Shown: piece after piece, positions 26,245 through 36,368 of the stretch
Layout of the letters: every line of letters starts with the position of its first letter
Position numbering within the stretch: position 1 is the stretch's first letter
Origin: Actinomycetospora succinea
Lineage (GTDB): Bacteria > Actinomycetota > Actinomycetes > Mycobacteriales > Pseudonocardiaceae
DNA: 64,000 nt
Direction of reading: 5' to 3'
NCBI RefSeq assembly: GCF_004363095.1
Contig: NZ_SNYO01000001.1
Location: 930,001 to 994,000, forward strand
Position numbers and translations under genes: made by a program
The notes under the pieces: generated by a model
Told to the model about the DNA's origin: nothing
The model's database searches: none
The model's input: the letters and a program-made list of their open reading frames with translations, nothing else

Positions 26245-29200
26245 GTGCCAGGTAAGGCCCGGGTGCACGAGCTCGCCAAGGAGCTCGGCGTCACCAGCAA
26301 GCAGGTACTCACGAAGCTGGAGTCCCTCGGAGAGTTCGTCAAGTCGGCGTCCTCGACGGTGGAGGCCCCGGTCGCGCGCAAGCTGCGCGACTCCATGGCC
26401 GGCGGTGGCAACGGCGGCGGTTCCGACCGCAGGCCGCGTCCCGGCGCCACGCCCGGCCCGCGCCCCGGTGGGGGCGCCCCCAAGCCCGGCCCGTCCGGGT
26501 CGTCCGGCGGTGCCCCGCGCCCCGGCGCGACCCCGGGCCCGCGGCCCGACGCGTCGGGCGGCGGCAACGGTTCCTCCGGTGGCGCGCCGCGTCCCGGCCC
26601 GCGCCCCGGCGCGGGCGGCGGCGAGCGCCAGGACCAGCCCGCGGCGGCCTCCGCCTCGGCGGCGCCGTCCGCGCCGTCGACCGAGCGCCCGGCCCCGCAG
26701 GGCCAGCGTCCCGGCGGCGACCGCCCGCGTCCCGGTGGCGACCGTCCGCGTCCCGGCGGCATCCCCCGCCCCGGCGGGGACCGTCCGGCCGACCGCGGTG
26801 GCGACCAGCGCCAGGGCGGCGGCCAGGAGCGTCAGGGTGGTGGCCAGGACCGTCAGGGTGGCGGTCAGGGCGGTCCCCCGCGTCCCGGTCCGCAGCAGCG
26901 TCCGGCGGCCGCGGCCGCCGACGGCCAGGGTGGTGCCGCAGCCGCGGACGCGACCGTCCCGCCGCGTCCTGCGGCGCCGAAGCCCGGCCCGAAGTCGCCG
27001 CGCGTCGGCAACAACCCGTTCGGCGTCGGTTCCGGCGCCCCGCCGCGTCCCCAGCGCCCGCAGCAGCCCGGTCAGGGCCAGGGCCAGGGCGGCCCGCGTC
27101 CGCCGCGTGACGGCGACGCGCCCGCGCCCCGCCCGCCGCGTGACGGCGAGCGTCCGGCGGCCGCGGCCGGCGGCGGCGACCGTCCGCCGCGTCCCGGCGG
27201 CACCGGTGGCGCGACGCCGGGCAACATGCCCCCGCGTCCGAACCCCGGCATGATGCCGTCCCGCCCGTCCGGTCCGCCCGGACGCGGTGGTCCCGGCGGC
27301 CCCGGTGGGGGTCGCGGTGGTCCCGGTGGCGGCCGTGGTGGCCCCGGTGGGGGTCGTGGTGGTCCCGGCGGCTTCCGTCCCGGTGGGGGCGGTGGCGGCG
27401 GTGGCGGCGCGCCCGCCGGCGGTGGCTTCCGCCCTGGTGGCGGCGGTGGCCGTCCCGGCGGCCCCGGTGGCCGTGGTCGTGGCGGCGGTGCCGCGGGTGC
27501 CTTCGGGCGTCCCGGTGGCCCGGCGCGTCGCGGTCGCAAGTCGAAGCGTCAGAAGCGCCAGGAATTCGACAACATGCAGGCGCCGTCGGTCGGCGGCGTC
27601 CGTCTGCCGAAGGGCAAGGGCGAGACCGTCCGGCTGCCCCGCGGCGCGTCGCTGACCGACTTCGCGGAGAAGATCGACGCGAACCCGGCCTCGCTCGTGC
27701 AGGTGCTGTTCCACCTCGGTGAGATGGTCACGGCCACCCAGTCGGTGTCCGACGACGTCCTCGAGCTGCTCGGCGGCGAGATGAACTACGACGTGCAGGT
27801 CGTCTCCCCCGAGGAGGAGGACCGCGAGCTGCTCGAGTCGTTCTCGCTCAGCTACGGCTCCGACGAGGGCGACGACGAGGACCTCGAGGCCCGCCCGCCG
27901 GTCGTCACCGTCATGGGTCACGTCGACCACGGCAAGACGCGCCTGCTGGACACCATCCGCAAGACGAAGGTGGCCGAGGCCGAGGCCGGCGGCATCACCC
28001 AGCACATCGGCGCCTACCAGGTCGACACCGAGCTGGAGGGCACCGACCGGAAGATCACCTTCATCGACACCCCGGGTCACGAGGCGTTCACCGCCATGCG
28101 TGCCCGCGGCGCGAAGTCCACAGACATCGCGGTGATCGTGGTCGCGGCCGACGACGGCGTCATGCCCCAGACGATCGAGGCGATCAACCACGCGCAGGCG
28201 GCCGACGTGCCGATCGTGGTGGCGGTCAACAAGATCGACAAGGAGGGCGCCAACCCTCAGAAGATCCGCCAGCAGCTCACCGAGTACAACCTGGTGGCCG
28301 AGGAGTACGGCGGCGACACCATGTTCGTCGACATCTCGGCCCGCCAGAACATCAACATCGAGGGGCTGCTCGAGGCCGTCCTGCTCACCGCGGACGCCTC
28401 CCTGGACCTCCGGGCCAACCCGGACATGGAGGCCCAGGGTGTCGCGATCGAGGCGCACCTCGACCGCGGCCGCGGTCCGGTGGCGACGGTCCTGGTCCAG
28501 CGCGGCACGCTGCGCGTCGGCGACTCCGTCGTCGCGGGCGACGCGTCGGGCCGTGTCCGGCGGATGCTCGACGAGTTCGGCGAGGACGTGAAGGAGGCGC
28601 TGCCCTCCCGTCCGGTGCAGGTCATCGGCTTCACGTCGGTGCCGGGCGCCGGCGACACGTTCCTCGTCGTCGACGAGGACCGCGTGGCCCGTCAGATCGC
28701 CGACCGGCGCCGTGCCCGCGAGCGCAACGCGCAGCTCGCGAGCCGTCGCAAGCGCGTCAGCCTCGAGGACCTCGACGCCGCGCTGAAGGAGACCAACGAG
28801 CTCAACCTGATCATCAAGGGTGACAACTCGGGAACCGTCGAGGCTCTCGAGGACGCGCTCATGAAGATCGACGTGGGCGAGGAGGTCCAGCTGCGGGTGC
28901 TGCACCGCGGCGTCGGTGCGATCACCGAGGGCGACATCAACCTCGCGATCGCCTCCGACGTCATCGTCCTGGGCTTCAACGTCCGGGCCGAGGGCAAGGC
29001 CACGGAGCTGGCCACCCGCGAGGGCATCGACATCCGCTACTACTCGGTCATCTACCAGGCGATCGACGAGATCGAGCAGGCCCTCAAGGGCATGCTCAAG
29101 CCGATCTACGAGGAGGTGGAGCTCGGCACCGCGGAGGTGCGCGAGGTCTTCCGCTCCTCGCGCGTCGGCACGATCGCCGGCTGCCTGGTCACCGACGGGA

Positions 29201-29409
29201 TCATCCGGCGCAACGGCAAGGCGCGCCTGGTCCGCGACGGTGCGGTCGTCGCCGAGAGCCTCACGGTGAACTCGCTGAAGAGGTTCAAGGACGACGCGAC
29301 CGAGGTCCGCGACGGCTACGAGTGCGGTCTGACGCTCGGGTCGTTCAACGACATCAAGGTCGACGACAAGATCATGACCTACGAGATGCGGGAGAAGCCC
29401 CGCGAGTGA
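26245..29409 (+). CDS. infB: Translation initiation factor IF-2
   Basis: GTPase that brings initiator fMet-tRNA to the 30S subunit and promotes subunit joining. A 1054-residue protein. The N-terminal IF2_N helix bundle is [32 protein letters not shown] Gly/Pro/Arg-rich, presumably disordered region covers about 60-430, and a second IF2_N follows ([20 protein letters not shown]). The G domain has GHVDHGKT at 558-565, DTPGHE and NKID, with domains II-IV after it. GTG 26245 follows gaggag at 4 nt. The long disordered region is common in high-GC actinobacteria. Confidence 0.97.
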   Translation: MPGKARVHELAKELGVTSKQVLTKLESLGEFVKSASSTVEAPVARKLRDSMAGGGNGGGSDRRPRPGATPGPRPGGGAPKPGPSGSSGGAPRPGATPGPRPDASGGGNGSSGGAPRPGPRPGAGGGERQDQPAAASASAAPSAPSTERPAPQGQRPGGDRPRPGGDRPRPGGIPRPGGDRPADRGGDQRQGGGQERQGGGQDRQGGGQGGPPRPGPQQRPAAAAADGQGGAAAADATVPPRPAAPKPGPKSPRVGNNPFGVGSGAPPRPQRPQQPGQGQGQGGPRPPRDGDAPAPRPPRDGERPAAAAGGGDRPPRPGGTGGATPGNMPPRPNPGMMPSRPSGPPGRGGPGGPGGGRGGPGGGRGGPGGGRGGPGGFRPGGGGGGGGGAPAGGGFRPGGGGGRPGGPGGRGRGGGAAGAFGRPGGPARRGRKSKRQKRQEFDNMQAPSVGGVRLPKGKGETVRLPRGASLTDFAEKIDANPASLVQVLFHLGEMVTATQSVSDDVLELLGGEMNYDVQVVSPEEEDRELLESFSLSYGSDEGDDEDLEARPPVVTVMGHVDHGKTRLLDTIRKTKVAEAEAGGITQHIGAYQVDTELEGTDRKITFIDTPGHEAFTAMRARGAKSTDIAVIVVAADDGVMPQTIEAINHAQAADVPIVVAVNKIDKEGANPQKIRQQLTEYNLVAEEYGGDTMFVDISARQNINIEGLLEAVLLTADASLDLRANPDMEAQGVAIEAHLDRGRGPVATVLVQRGTLRVGDSVVAGDASGRVRRMLDEFGEDVKEALPSRPVQVIGFTSVPGAGDTFLVVDEDRVARQIADRRRARERNAQLASRRKRVSLEDLDAALKETNELNLIIKGDNSGTVEALEDALMKIDVGEEVQLRVLHRGVGAITEGDINLAIASDVIVLGFNVRAEGKATELATREGIDIRYYSVIYQAIDEIEQALKGMLKPIYEEVELGTAEVREVFRSSRVGTIAGCLVTDGIIRRNGKARLVRDGAVVAESLTVNSLKRFKDDATEVRDGYECGLTLGSFNDIKVDDKIMTYEMREKPRE

Positions 29410-29429
29410 CGGTCTCGATCTCTCGGTCG

Positions 29430-29456
29430 GGAGACGCAGCGAAGCGGAGCTCGACC
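29430..29456 (+). repeat. Dispersed 27-nt repeat, copy 1
   Basis: ggagacgcagcgaagcggag followed by ctcgacc. It matches 30276-30302 at 24 of 27 positions and 39901-39927 similarly. It fills most of the spacer between infB and the DUF503 gene. A short gtctc/gagac inverted repeat (29412-29416 and 29431-29435) may add a hairpin after infB. Confidence 0.75.
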
Positions 29457-29477
29457 TCGGCTCGGGGGCGCTGACGG

Positions 29478-29774
29478 ATGTACGTCGGCGCCCTCGAGCT
29501 CGACCTGCTGCTCGGTGACGTCGGGTCCATCAAGGAGAAGCGCTCCGTGGTGCGGCCCGTCGTCGCCGAGCTGAAGCGGAAGTACGCGGTGTCGGTCGCC
29601 GAGGCCGGTCATCTCGACCTGCACCGCCGTGCCCTCATCGGGGTCGCGGCGGTCGCGGCCGACCCCGAGCACGTCACCGACGTGCTCGACCACTGCGAGC
29701 GCCTGGTGGCCTCCCACCCCGAGTTCCAGGTGCTCTCCGCGCGGACCCGCTGGCTGGGTCCGCACGACGACTAG
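29478..29774 (+). CDS. DUF503 (YlxP-like) protein
   Basis: A 98-residue protein of the DUF503/YlxP family, regularly encoded between infB and rbfA. The family motif GSIKEKRSVVRPVVAELKRKYAVSVAEAG covers residues 16-44, and the rest forms a small alpha/beta fold ending in VLSARTRWLG. YlxP binds RNA or ribosomes in some reports, but the role is not settled. ATG 29478 has only a weak ribosome site, and the copy-1 repeat lies immediately upstream. Confidence 0.9.
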   Translation: MYVGALELDLLLGDVGSIKEKRSVVRPVVAELKRKYAVSVAEAGHLDLHRRALIGVAAVAADPEHVTDVLDHCERLVASHPEFQVLSARTRWLGPHDD

Positions 29775-29807
29775 CCCCTCCCTGCACTTCGAGAAGGAGC
29801 CCCCGCC

Positions 29808-30347
29808 ATGGCCGACGCGCCACGGGCCCGCAGGCTCGCCAAGCGGATCTCCCAGATCGTCGCCTCCACGCTGGAGCACGAGGTCAAGGACCCGCGCCTG
29901 GCGATGGTCACGATCACCGACACCCGTGTCACCCCGGACCTCCGGGAGGCCACGGTCTTCTACACCGTCTACGGCGACGACACCGAGCGCGCCGGGTCGG
30001 CGGCCGCCCTCGCCAGCGCGCGCGGCGTGCTGCGCACGGCCGTCGGCCGCCAGACCGGGGTGCGGTTCACACCGAGCCTCGAGTTCGTGCCCGACGCCAT
30101 CCCCGAGGGCGCCAAGCGCCTCGACGAGGTGCTCGAGGGCGTGCGGCGCGCGGACGCGGAGGTCGCCACCCTCGCCGTCGGCGCCGCCTATGCCGGCGAG
30201 GCCGACCCGTACCGCAAGCCGCGCGAGGACGAGGACGACGACGGGGAGCTCGACGACGTCCCGGTGGGCGACGAGAGAGACGGAGCGGAGCGGAGCTCGA
30301 CCATGGGCGCGGTCGACCCCGATCACAGCGCGCGGTCGACGGGCTGA
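29808..30347 (+). CDS. rbfA: Ribosome-binding factor A, with repeat-derived tail
   Basis: Binds the 5' helix of 16S rRNA during late 30S maturation and cold adaptation. The KH-like core is residues 1-115: [44 protein letters not shown], then [22 protein letters not shown]. An acidic region follows ([11 protein letters not shown]), and the last 24 residues (from [12 protein letters not shown]) are encoded by copy 2 of the dispersed repeat, so this tail is probably recent and nonessential. ATG 29808 has aaggag upstream. At 179 residues it is longer than most RbfA (120-150). Confidence 0.94.
   Translation: MADAPRARRLAKRISQIVASTLEHEVKDPRLAMVTITDTRVTPDLREATVFYTVYGDDTERAGSAAALASARGVLRTAVGRQTGVRFTPSLEFVPDAIPEGAKRLDEVLEGVRRADAEVATLAVGAAYAGEADPYRKPREDEDDDGELDDVPVGDERDGAERSSTMGAVDPDHSARSTG
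30276..30302 (+). repeat. Dispersed 27-nt repeat, copy 2 (inside rbfA 3' end)
   Basis: agagacggagcggagcggag followed by ctcgacc, read in frame as RDGAERSST in RbfA. 24 of 27 identical to copy 1 and 25 of 27 to copy 3. Confidence 0.75.
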
Positions 30348-30421
30348 CCCCGACTCCGTACCGTGACGGCGTCACGCCGACGCCCCCCGTCGGTGGACGT
30401 CTCGAGGGGAGCGCACCCGCG

Positions 30422-31435
30422 ATGGTGGCGGCGGACGAGAGCCGGGCCCTGACGAGCCGGCCGATCACCCTCGACGAGGCGGTCGGCGTGCTCACCGGCG
30501 CCCGTCAGGTGGTGCTGCTGGCCCACGTCAACCCGGACGCGGACGCGCTCGGCAGCGCGCTGGCCCTCGGCCTCGCGCTGCACCGCCGGGGCGCGCACGT
30601 GCAGGTGTCGTTCGGGGCGCCCGAGCACCCGGCCGAGTCGCTGCGCGACCTCGACGTCGCGGGCCTCGTCGTGCCCCACCACCGGGTCGTGCACGCCCCC
30701 GAGCTGCTCGTCGTGCTCGACACCGGCAGCGTCGACCGGCTCGGCACCCTCGCCGACCGCGCCGACACGGCGGCCACGACGCTGGTGATCGACCACCACG
30801 TCTCGAACTCCGGGTTCGGGACCTTCTACTACGTCGACCCGCGGGCCGAGGCCACCGCGGTGATGGTGCTGCACCTGCTCGACGCCATGGGCGCGCCCGT
30901 CGACCTCCCCACGGCGCGCTGCCTCTACGCGGGGCTCGTCACCGACACCCGCAACTTCCGCGCCGCCTCCCCGGACACCCACGCGATGGCGGCGCGCCTG
31001 CTCGTCGCGGGCGTCGACGCCGAGGCCGTGACGCGCCCGCTGCTCGACACCCACCCGTTCTCGTGGCTCGCGATGCTCTCCGCGGTGCTGGCCACCGCCC
31101 GCCTCGAGGTCGATGAGGCCCGCGGCCTCGGGCTCGTGCACGCCCGCGTCACCCGCGACCACATCGACGTCGGGCGCCAGGAGGAGATCGAGAGCGTCAT
31201 CGACGTCCTGCGCACGACCGCGGAGGCCGAGGTGGCGGTGGTGCTCAAGCAGGTCGGCGACCGGCGCTGGACCGCGAACATGCGCTCCAAGGGCCGCCTC
31301 GACGTCGCCGCGGCCGCGTCGGCGCTGGGCGGCGGGGGGCACCGGCACGCGTCGGGCTTCACGGTCGACGGCGACGCGCCGGACATCCTCGACCGCGTAC
31401 GCCGCGCGCTGGCGGACGCCCCGCTCCTGGGATGA
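30422..31435 (+). CDS. nrnA: DHH-family phosphoesterase, NrnA-like (nano-RNase/pAp phosphatase)
   Basis: Degrades 2-5 nt RNA fragments and dephosphorylates 3'-phosphoadenosine 5'-phosphate; some mycobacterial homologues also hydrolyse cyclic dinucleotides. A 337-residue protein. DHH domain metal motifs are HVNPDADALGSALALGLAL, LLVVLDTGSVDRLG and LVIDHHVSN, followed by the DHHA1 domain with RSKGRLDVAAAA and GGGGHRHASGF. ATG 30422 is 74 nt after rbfA, and the spacer has a TACCGT box and cgtgac/gtcacg dyad (30362-30376). The next gene overlaps by 4 nt. Confidence 0.94.
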   Translation: MVAADESRALTSRPITLDEAVGVLTGARQVVLLAHVNPDADALGSALALGLALHRRGAHVQVSFGAPEHPAESLRDLDVAGLVVPHHRVVHAPELLVVLDTGSVDRLGTLADRADTAATTLVIDHHVSNSGFGTFYYVDPRAEATAVMVLHLLDAMGAPVDLPTARCLYAGLVTDTRNFRAASPDTHAMAARLLVAGVDAEAVTRPLLDTHPFSWLAMLSAVLATARLEVDEARGLGLVHARVTRDHIDVGRQEEIESVIDVLRTTAEAEVAVVLKQVGDRRWTANMRSKGRLDVAAAASALGGGGHRHASGFTVDGDAPDILDRVRRALADAPLLG

Positions 31436-32757
31436 CGGCAGGCACCGAACCGGACACCGATCCCGGGGCGCGGCGGGTCCTCGCGCTGGCCTCGTCGGCG
31501 CTCGTCGTCCTCGTCGCCGAGCCGCTCTACCTGCTCGTCGACACCGCGGTCGTCGGGCACCTCGGGGCCGTGCCGCTGGCCGGCCTCGCGGTCGGCGGGG
31601 TGGTGCTGGCCCAGATCGCGGGCCTCGGGACGTTCCTGGCCTACGGCACCACGGCGCGCGCCGCCCGCCACCACGGCGCCGGCGACCGCGCGGCCGCCGT
31701 GCGCGAGGGCGTCGCGGCGACCTGGATCGCGCTGGGCGTCGGGGCGGTCGTCATCGCGACCCTCTGGCTGCTCGCGCCCTGGCTCGCCGACCTGCTCGGC
31801 GGCGGGGGAGAGGTCGCCGCCGCCGCGACCGGCTGGCTGCGGATCGCGGTGTGGGGTGCGCCGGGCATCCTCGTCGCCCTCGCCGGGCACGGGTGGATGC
31901 GCGGGGTCCAGGACACGCGACGCCCGATCGTCGTCGTGCTCGCCGGCAACGGGCTCTCGGCGATCGTCTGCCCGCTGCTCGTGTACGGCGTCGGCCCGTT
32001 CCCGGAGCTGGGCCTCGAGGGCTCGGCGTGGGCGAACGTCGGCGCCCAGGCGGTGGTCGGACTGCTGTTCGTCGGCGCGCTCGTCCGGGAGCGCGTGTCC
32101 CTGCGGCCGGTGCCGGCGGACATGCGCGCGCAGTTCGGGCTCGGGCGCGACCTGCTCCTGCGCAGCGCCGCGTTCCAGGCCTGCTTCCTGTCGGCGACGG
32201 CCGTGGCGGCGCGCTTCGGCGCCGAGTCCGTGGCCGCCCACCAGATCGTCCTGCAGCTCTGGACGTTCATGGTCACCGTGCTGGACGCGCTGGCCATCGC
32301 CGCGCAGTCGCTGGTCGGGGCGGCGCTCGGGGCGGCGTCCGTGGGGACCGCGCGGCGGGTGAGCGGCCGGGTGACCCGCTACGGGCTCGTCCTGGGGTGC
32401 GTCGCGGGCGTCGTGTTCGCCGTGACCGCGGGCGTGCTCCCGGGGGTGTTCACGCCCGACCCGGCCGTGCGCGACGTCGTGCCGCAGGCGTGGTGGTTCT
32501 TCGTCGCGCTGCAGCCGATCGCCGCCTACGTCTTCGCGCTCGACGGGGTGCTGCTCGGCGCCGGCGACGCCGCCTACCTGCGCCGGATCACCGTCGGCTC
32601 GGCCGTGGTCGTGTTCCTGCCGACGATCTGGCTCTCGCTCGCGTTCGGGTGGGGCCTGGTCGGGATCTGGGCGGGCCTGGCGCTGTTCATCGTCGCCCGC
32701 GCCGTCGCGGTGGGCGTGCGCGTGCGCGGCGAGGACTGGGCGGTCACGGGCACCTGA
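31432..32757 (+). CDS. dinF: MATE-family efflux transporter (DinF-like)
   Basis: A 441-residue membrane protein with about 12 helices, of the DinF branch of the MATE multidrug/toxin exporters, driven by Na+ or H+. It shows EPLYLLVDTAVVGHLGAVPLAGLAVGG in helices 1-2, the second-half equivalent FLSATAVAARFGAESVAAHQIVLQLW, and a linked DALAIAAQSLVGAALG. ATG overlaps the nrnA stop by 4 nt, an arrangement also known in mycobacteria. Last gene of the operon; followed by a hairpin-rich spacer and a converging gene. Substrate unknown. Confidence 0.93.
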   Translation: MTAGTEPDTDPGARRVLALASSALVVLVAEPLYLLVDTAVVGHLGAVPLAGLAVGGVVLAQIAGLGTFLAYGTTARAARHHGAGDRAAAVREGVAATWIALGVGAVVIATLWLLAPWLADLLGGGGEVAAAATGWLRIAVWGAPGILVALAGHGWMRGVQDTRRPIVVVLAGNGLSAIVCPLLVYGVGPFPELGLEGSAWANVGAQAVVGLLFVGALVRERVSLRPVPADMRAQFGLGRDLLLRSAAFQACFLSATAVAARFGAESVAAHQIVLQLWTFMVTVLDALAIAAQSLVGAALGAASVGTARRVSGRVTRYGLVLGCVAGVVFAVTAGVLPGVFTPDPAVRDVVPQAWWFFVALQPIAAYVFALDGVLLGAGDAAYLRRITVGSAVVVFLPTIWLSLAFGWGLVGIWAGLALFIVARAVAVGVRVRGEDWAVTGT

Positions 32758-32774
32758 GGAACCTCGGAACCCAC

Positions 32775-32900
32775 AGCGCTCCTGATCACCGGGAGCGGAG
32801 GCGCGCGGTGAGGGAGCACCATGATCGCTCCCGGTGCTCCGGAGACCACGTGTCACGGGGTCGGAGGAGCACCTGCAGCGATCATGCTGCTCGAGCGGCC
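32775..32900. repeat. Cluster of interleaved inverted repeats
   Basis: Within 130 nt: caccgggagcg (32787-32797) is repeated inverted as cgctcccggtg (32826-32836); ggagcacc (32813-32820) pairs with ggtgctcc (32833-32840); and gagcaccatgatcgc (from 32814) is matched inverted, with one mismatch, by gcgatcatgctgctc (from 32878). No coding potential. It may be a structured 3' end or an extragenic palindromic element. Confidence 0.6.
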
Positions 32901-32941
32901 GTGACCGCCCCTCGCCGGCGTCGGGCCATCGTTGACCCCGG

Positions 32942-32968
32942 CGACCCGTGTCCTCGGGACACGGGTCG
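32942..32968. terminator. Bidirectional terminator, 12-bp perfect stem
   Basis: cgacccgtgtcc (32942-32953), loop tcg, ggacacgggtcg (32957-32968). Lies between the converging MATE and reductase genes. Confidence 0.8.
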
Positions 32969-32984
32969 GCCCGATCCGAGTGGC

Positions 32985-34265
32985 TCAGCCCGCCGCGACC
33001 GGGCGGCGCAGGTCGGCGGCGGGGAACGGCGGCAGCTCGTCGACGCGCAGCGACGCGCGCCCGGCCACGCGCCAGGCGCGGGCGACGAGGTCGGCGTCCT
33101 CGTCGGTGACGAGGTTGCCCATGACGCGCAGGGCGACGGTCATCAGGGCCCGCGAGCGCATGCCGACCGGCCCGGCGATCGGGAGCAGGCGCGGCGTGGT
33201 CAGCAGCGTCGCCAGGCGCCGCGCGATCGAGAACGCCGAGCCGTAGTGCCGGCGCAGCGTGGCGGGCCAGGCCAGCGAGAGGTCGTCCTCGCTGTCCAGC
33301 AGGCCCGCGACCGTGCGCCCGCTCTCCAGGCCGTAGTCGATGCCCTCGCCGTTGAGCGGGTTCACGAGCCCGGCGGCGTCGCCGACGAGCGCCCAGTTGC
33401 GCCCCGCGACGCCCGAGACGGCGCCGCCCATGGGCAGCAGGGCCGACGCGACGTCGCGCACCTCGCCGTCGAGCTGCCAGTCGTCGCGGCGCTGGTCGGC
33501 GTAGTGCGCGATCAGCGAGCGGAGCCGCACGTTCGCGGGTCGCGCCTCGGTGGCCAGGGTCCCGACGCCGATGTTCACGTGCCCGTCGTGCAGCGGGAAC
33601 ACCCAGCCGTAGCCGGAGAGCACCTCGTTCTCGGTGCCCCGCAGCTCCAGGTGCGACGAGATCCACTCGTCGTCGTGGCGCCCGGAGCGGACGTAGCCGC
33701 GGGCGGCGACGCCGTAGGCGGTCTCGCGGTGCCACTCGCGCCCGAGCACCCGCCCGAGCGTCGAGCGCGCCCCGTCGGCGACGACGAGGCGCCGGCACGC
33801 GATCGTCGTCGGCCCGTCCGGACCCGCGAGCACGACGCCGGTGACGCGGTCACCGTCCCGCTCGACGTCGACCGCGCGGGCGCCCTCCACCGGCTGCGCG
33901 CCCTTCTCCAGGGCGACCGAGCGGATGCGGGCGTCGAGCTCGGTGCGCGCGACGGCCCCGCCGTGCGCGGGCAGCGACCCGCCGGGCCAGGGGAGCTCCA
34001 GCAGCTGGCCGAACCCGGCGGCCCGCAGGCCCCGGTTGCTGCCGCGCCCGCGGACCCAGTCGCCGAGCCCGAGGTGCTCGAGCTCCGCGATCGCCCGCGG
34101 GGTCAGGCCGTCGCCGCAGGCCTTGTCGCGGGGGAAGACGGCGGCGTCGGCGAGGACGACGTCGTGGCCGGCCTCGGCGGCCCACGCCGCGGCGGCCGAC
34201 CCGGCGGGGCCGGCGCCCACGACGAGGACGTCGGTGCGCGTCGGGATCGTCACGCTCCCCAGCAT
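32985..34265 (-). CDS. Geranylgeranyl reductase-family FAD enzyme
   Basis: A 426-residue flavoprotein that reduces isoprenoid double bonds, such as the beta-isoprene unit of menaquinone (MenJ in mycobacteria) or geranylgeranyl groups of lipids. FAD motifs are [21 protein letters not shown] near the N terminus, the [14 protein letters not shown] motif just after, and [22 protein letters not shown]. Start ATG 34265; GTG 34253 is an alternative. It diverges from truB and converges on the MATE gene. No menaquinone gene is next to it, so MenJ identity is plausible but not shown. Confidence 0.86.
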   Translation of the reverse strand: MLGSVTIPTRTDVLVVGAGPAGSAAAAWAAEAGHDVVLADAAVFPRDKACGDGLTPRAIAELEHLGLGDWVRGRGSNRGLRAAGFGQLLELPWPGGSLPAHGGAVARTELDARIRSVALEKGAQPVEGARAVDVERDGDRVTGVVLAGPDGPTTIACRRLVVADGARSTLGRVLGREWHRETAYGVAARGYVRSGRHDDEWISSHLELRGTENEVLSGYGWVFPLHDGHVNIGVGTLATEARPANVRLRSLIAHYADQRRDDWQLDGEVRDVASALLPMGGAVSGVAGRNWALVGDAAGLVNPLNGEGIDYGLESGRTVAGLLDSEDDLSLAWPATLRRHYGSAFSIARRLATLLTTPRLLPIAGPVGMRSRALMTVALRVMGNLVTDEDADLVARAWRVAGRASLRVDELPPFPAADLRRPVAAG

Positions 34266-34317
34266 GCCTGCCGGGACCCTGAGGGGCCCGGCGATGGGGC
34301 GGGCATCATGGTCGCCC

Positions 34318-35265
34318 GTGTCCGGACGTGGTGGTGGGAGGGCGGGAGACCGGGGCGAGCGGCGCGAGCCCCCGCCGCCGGGGCTGCTGGTGGTCGACAA
34401 GCCCGCGGGGTGGACCTCGCACGACGTCGTCGGGCGCGCCCGGCGCCTGATGGGCACGCGGAAGGTGGGGCACGCGGGCACGCTCGACCCGATGGCCACG
34501 GGCGTGCTGGTGCTGGGCATCGAGCGCGCGACGAAGCTCCTCGGCCACCTCGCGCTCGACACCAAGAGCTACCTCGCGACCGTCCGCCTCGGCCTCGCCA
34601 CCAGCACGGACGACGCCGAGGGGGAGGCCCTCGGGGACCCGGTCGAGACGGACCAGATCACCGACCAGGCGATCACCGACGGCATCAGAGCGCTCACGGG
34701 CGACATCGCCCAGGTCCCGAGCAGCGTCTCGGCGATCAAGGTCGACGGCCGGCGCGCGTACGAGCGCGCCCGGGCCGGCGAGGACGTCCAGCTCGAGGCG
34801 CGCCCGGTCACCGTGAGCCGCTTCGACGTCCTCGCCACCCGGCAGGACGGGCCGTTCCGCGACCTCGACGTGCTCGTCGACTGCTCGTCGGGCACCTACG
34901 TGCGCGCGCTGGCCCGCGACCTCGGCGCCGGGCTCGGCGTCGGCGGGCACCTCACGGCGCTGCGGCGCACCCGGGTCGGGCCGTTCACGCTCGCGCAGGC
35001 CCGGTCGCTGGAGGTCCTCGCCGAGGAGGAGGAGACGGCGGGCCGCGCGTCGCTCTCGCTCGACCTCGACGCCGCCGTCGCCACGGCCTTCCCGCGCCGC
35101 GACGCCGACGCCGACGAGGCGGCCGGGCTCGCGCACGGGCGCCCGCTGAGGCCGGGCGGCGGCGACGGGACGGTCGGCGTGTTCGGTCCCGACGGCCACG
35201 TCATCGGGCTCGTCGCCGACGACCGCGGCGCCGCGCGCCCGGTCCTCGTGCTGGCGCCCGCGTGA
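34318..35265 (+). CDS. truB: tRNA pseudouridine-55 synthase
   Basis: Converts U55 in the T-loop of tRNAs to pseudouridine. A 315-residue protein. Key motifs are [17 protein letters not shown], the catalytic loop [14 protein letters not shown] with the nucleophilic Asp, [17 protein letters not shown], and [15 protein letters not shown]. The PUA-like C-terminal domain ends the protein ([15 protein letters not shown]). I chose GTG 34318; ATG 34294 in the same frame adds eight residues, and about 23 N-terminal residues are disordered either way. truB-ribF-rpsO-pnp order follows the actinobacterial norm. Confidence 0.95.
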   Translation: MSGRGGGRAGDRGERREPPPPGLLVVDKPAGWTSHDVVGRARRLMGTRKVGHAGTLDPMATGVLVLGIERATKLLGHLALDTKSYLATVRLGLATSTDDAEGEALGDPVETDQITDQAITDGIRALTGDIAQVPSSVSAIKVDGRRAYERARAGEDVQLEARPVTVSRFDVLATRQDGPFRDLDVLVDCSSGTYVRALARDLGAGLGVGGHLTALRRTRVGPFTLAQARSLEVLAEEEETAGRASLSLDLDAAVATAFPRRDADADEAAGLAHGRPLRPGGGDGTVGVFGPDGHVIGLVADDRGAARPVLVLAPA

Positions 35266-35329
35266 GACCCGTCCTGATCACCCCCACCGACACGGCGTGA
35301 CCGCGGGTACCGGCCGTACGCTCCCGGCC

Positions 35330-36280
35330 GTGCAGACCTGGCGGGGACTCGACGGGGTGCCGTCGGGCTGGGGGCGGTGCGTCGTCACGATCGGCGTGTT
35401 CGACGGCGTGCACCGCGGCCACCAGCAGCTCATCGCCCGGGCCGTCGCCCACGGGCGCGAGCTCGGCCTGCCGACCGTGCTGATCACCTTCGACCCGCAC
35501 CCCGCGTCGGTCCTGCGCCCGGGCACGCACCCCGCGCGCCTGACCACCCTGACCCGGCGGGCCGAGCTGGTCGCCGAGCTCGGCGTCGACGCCTTCTGGG
35601 TGCTGCCGTTCACCCCCGACCTCGCCCGGGTGGCGCCCGACGAGTTCGTCCACGAGCTGCTCGTGGACCGGCTGCACGCGGCGATGGTCGTCGTCGGGCG
35701 GAACTTCACGTTCGGCTACAAGGCGGCGGGCGACGTCGCCGAGCTCGAGCGCCTCGGCCAGCGCTTCGGCTTCGCGGCCGAGGGCGTGGACCTGGTCACC
35801 GAGCCCCTCGGCGCCGCCGCGAGCAGCTCGACGGTCACGTTCTCGTCCACCTACATCCGCGCGAGCATCGCCGCGGGCGACGTCGCGGCCGCCGCCGAGG
35901 CCCTGGGCCGCCCGCACCGCCTCGAGGGGGTCGTGGTCCGCGGCGACCAGCGGGGCCGCGAGCTGGGCTACCCCACCGCCAACGTCGACTGCGGCGAGCA
36001 CGCGGCGATCCCGGCCGACGGGGTGTACGCCTGCTGGTTCCACCACCGGGGCGAGGTCCGGCCCGCCGCGACGTCGGTGGGCACCAACCCCACGTTCGAG
36101 GGACGCCGGCGCACCGTCGAGGCGTTCGTGCTCGACGCCGAGGAGGACCTCTACGGCGCCCGCGTGGGCGTGGACTTCGTCGAGCGGCTGCGCGGGATGG
36201 ACCGCTTCGACTCGATCGACGAGCTCATCGCCGCGATGGACAACGACGTGGCGCGGACCCGCGAGGTCCTGGGTCTCTGA
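35330..36280 (+). CDS. ribF: Bifunctional riboflavin kinase/FAD synthetase
   Basis: Makes FMN from riboflavin and ATP, then FAD from FMN and ATP. A 316-residue protein. The N-terminal adenylyltransferase domain has TIGVFDGVHRGHQQLI, ITFDPHPASVL and VVGRNFTFGYKAAGD, then SSTYIRASIAAGDV. The C-terminal kinase domain has GVVVRGDQRGRELGYPTANVD and TSVGTNPTFEGRRRTVEAFV. GTG 35330 gives the usual VQTWRGLD start; an in-frame GTG at 35297 would add eleven unconserved residues. Feeds flavin to SdhA, ThyX and the reductase encoded nearby. Confidence 0.95.
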   Translation: MQTWRGLDGVPSGWGRCVVTIGVFDGVHRGHQQLIARAVAHGRELGLPTVLITFDPHPASVLRPGTHPARLTTLTRRAELVAELGVDAFWVLPFTPDLARVAPDEFVHELLVDRLHAAMVVVGRNFTFGYKAAGDVAELERLGQRFGFAAEGVDLVTEPLGAAASSSTVTFSSTYIRASIAAGDVAAAAEALGRPHRLEGVVVRGDQRGRELGYPTANVDCGEHAAIPADGVYACWFHHRGEVRPAATSVGTNPTFEGRRRTVEAFVLDAEEDLYGARVGVDFVERLRGMDRFDSIDELIAAMDNDVARTREVLGL

Positions 36281-36368
36281 CACGACCGCCTCCGACCCGG
36301 CACTTCTCCCGAACGGCCACCACCGCCACACGCCGGCTGCCACCCTCGCCGAGGGTCTGGGGAGCGAG

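Noticed and set aside
26242-28905. Minus-strand frame over infB
   Set aside because: Composition-driven shadow. The infB reading is confirmed by GTPase motifs.
30925-33798. 957-codon minus-strand frame over nrnA, MATE and reductase regions
   Set aside because: No domain similarity; antisense of real genes for most of its length.
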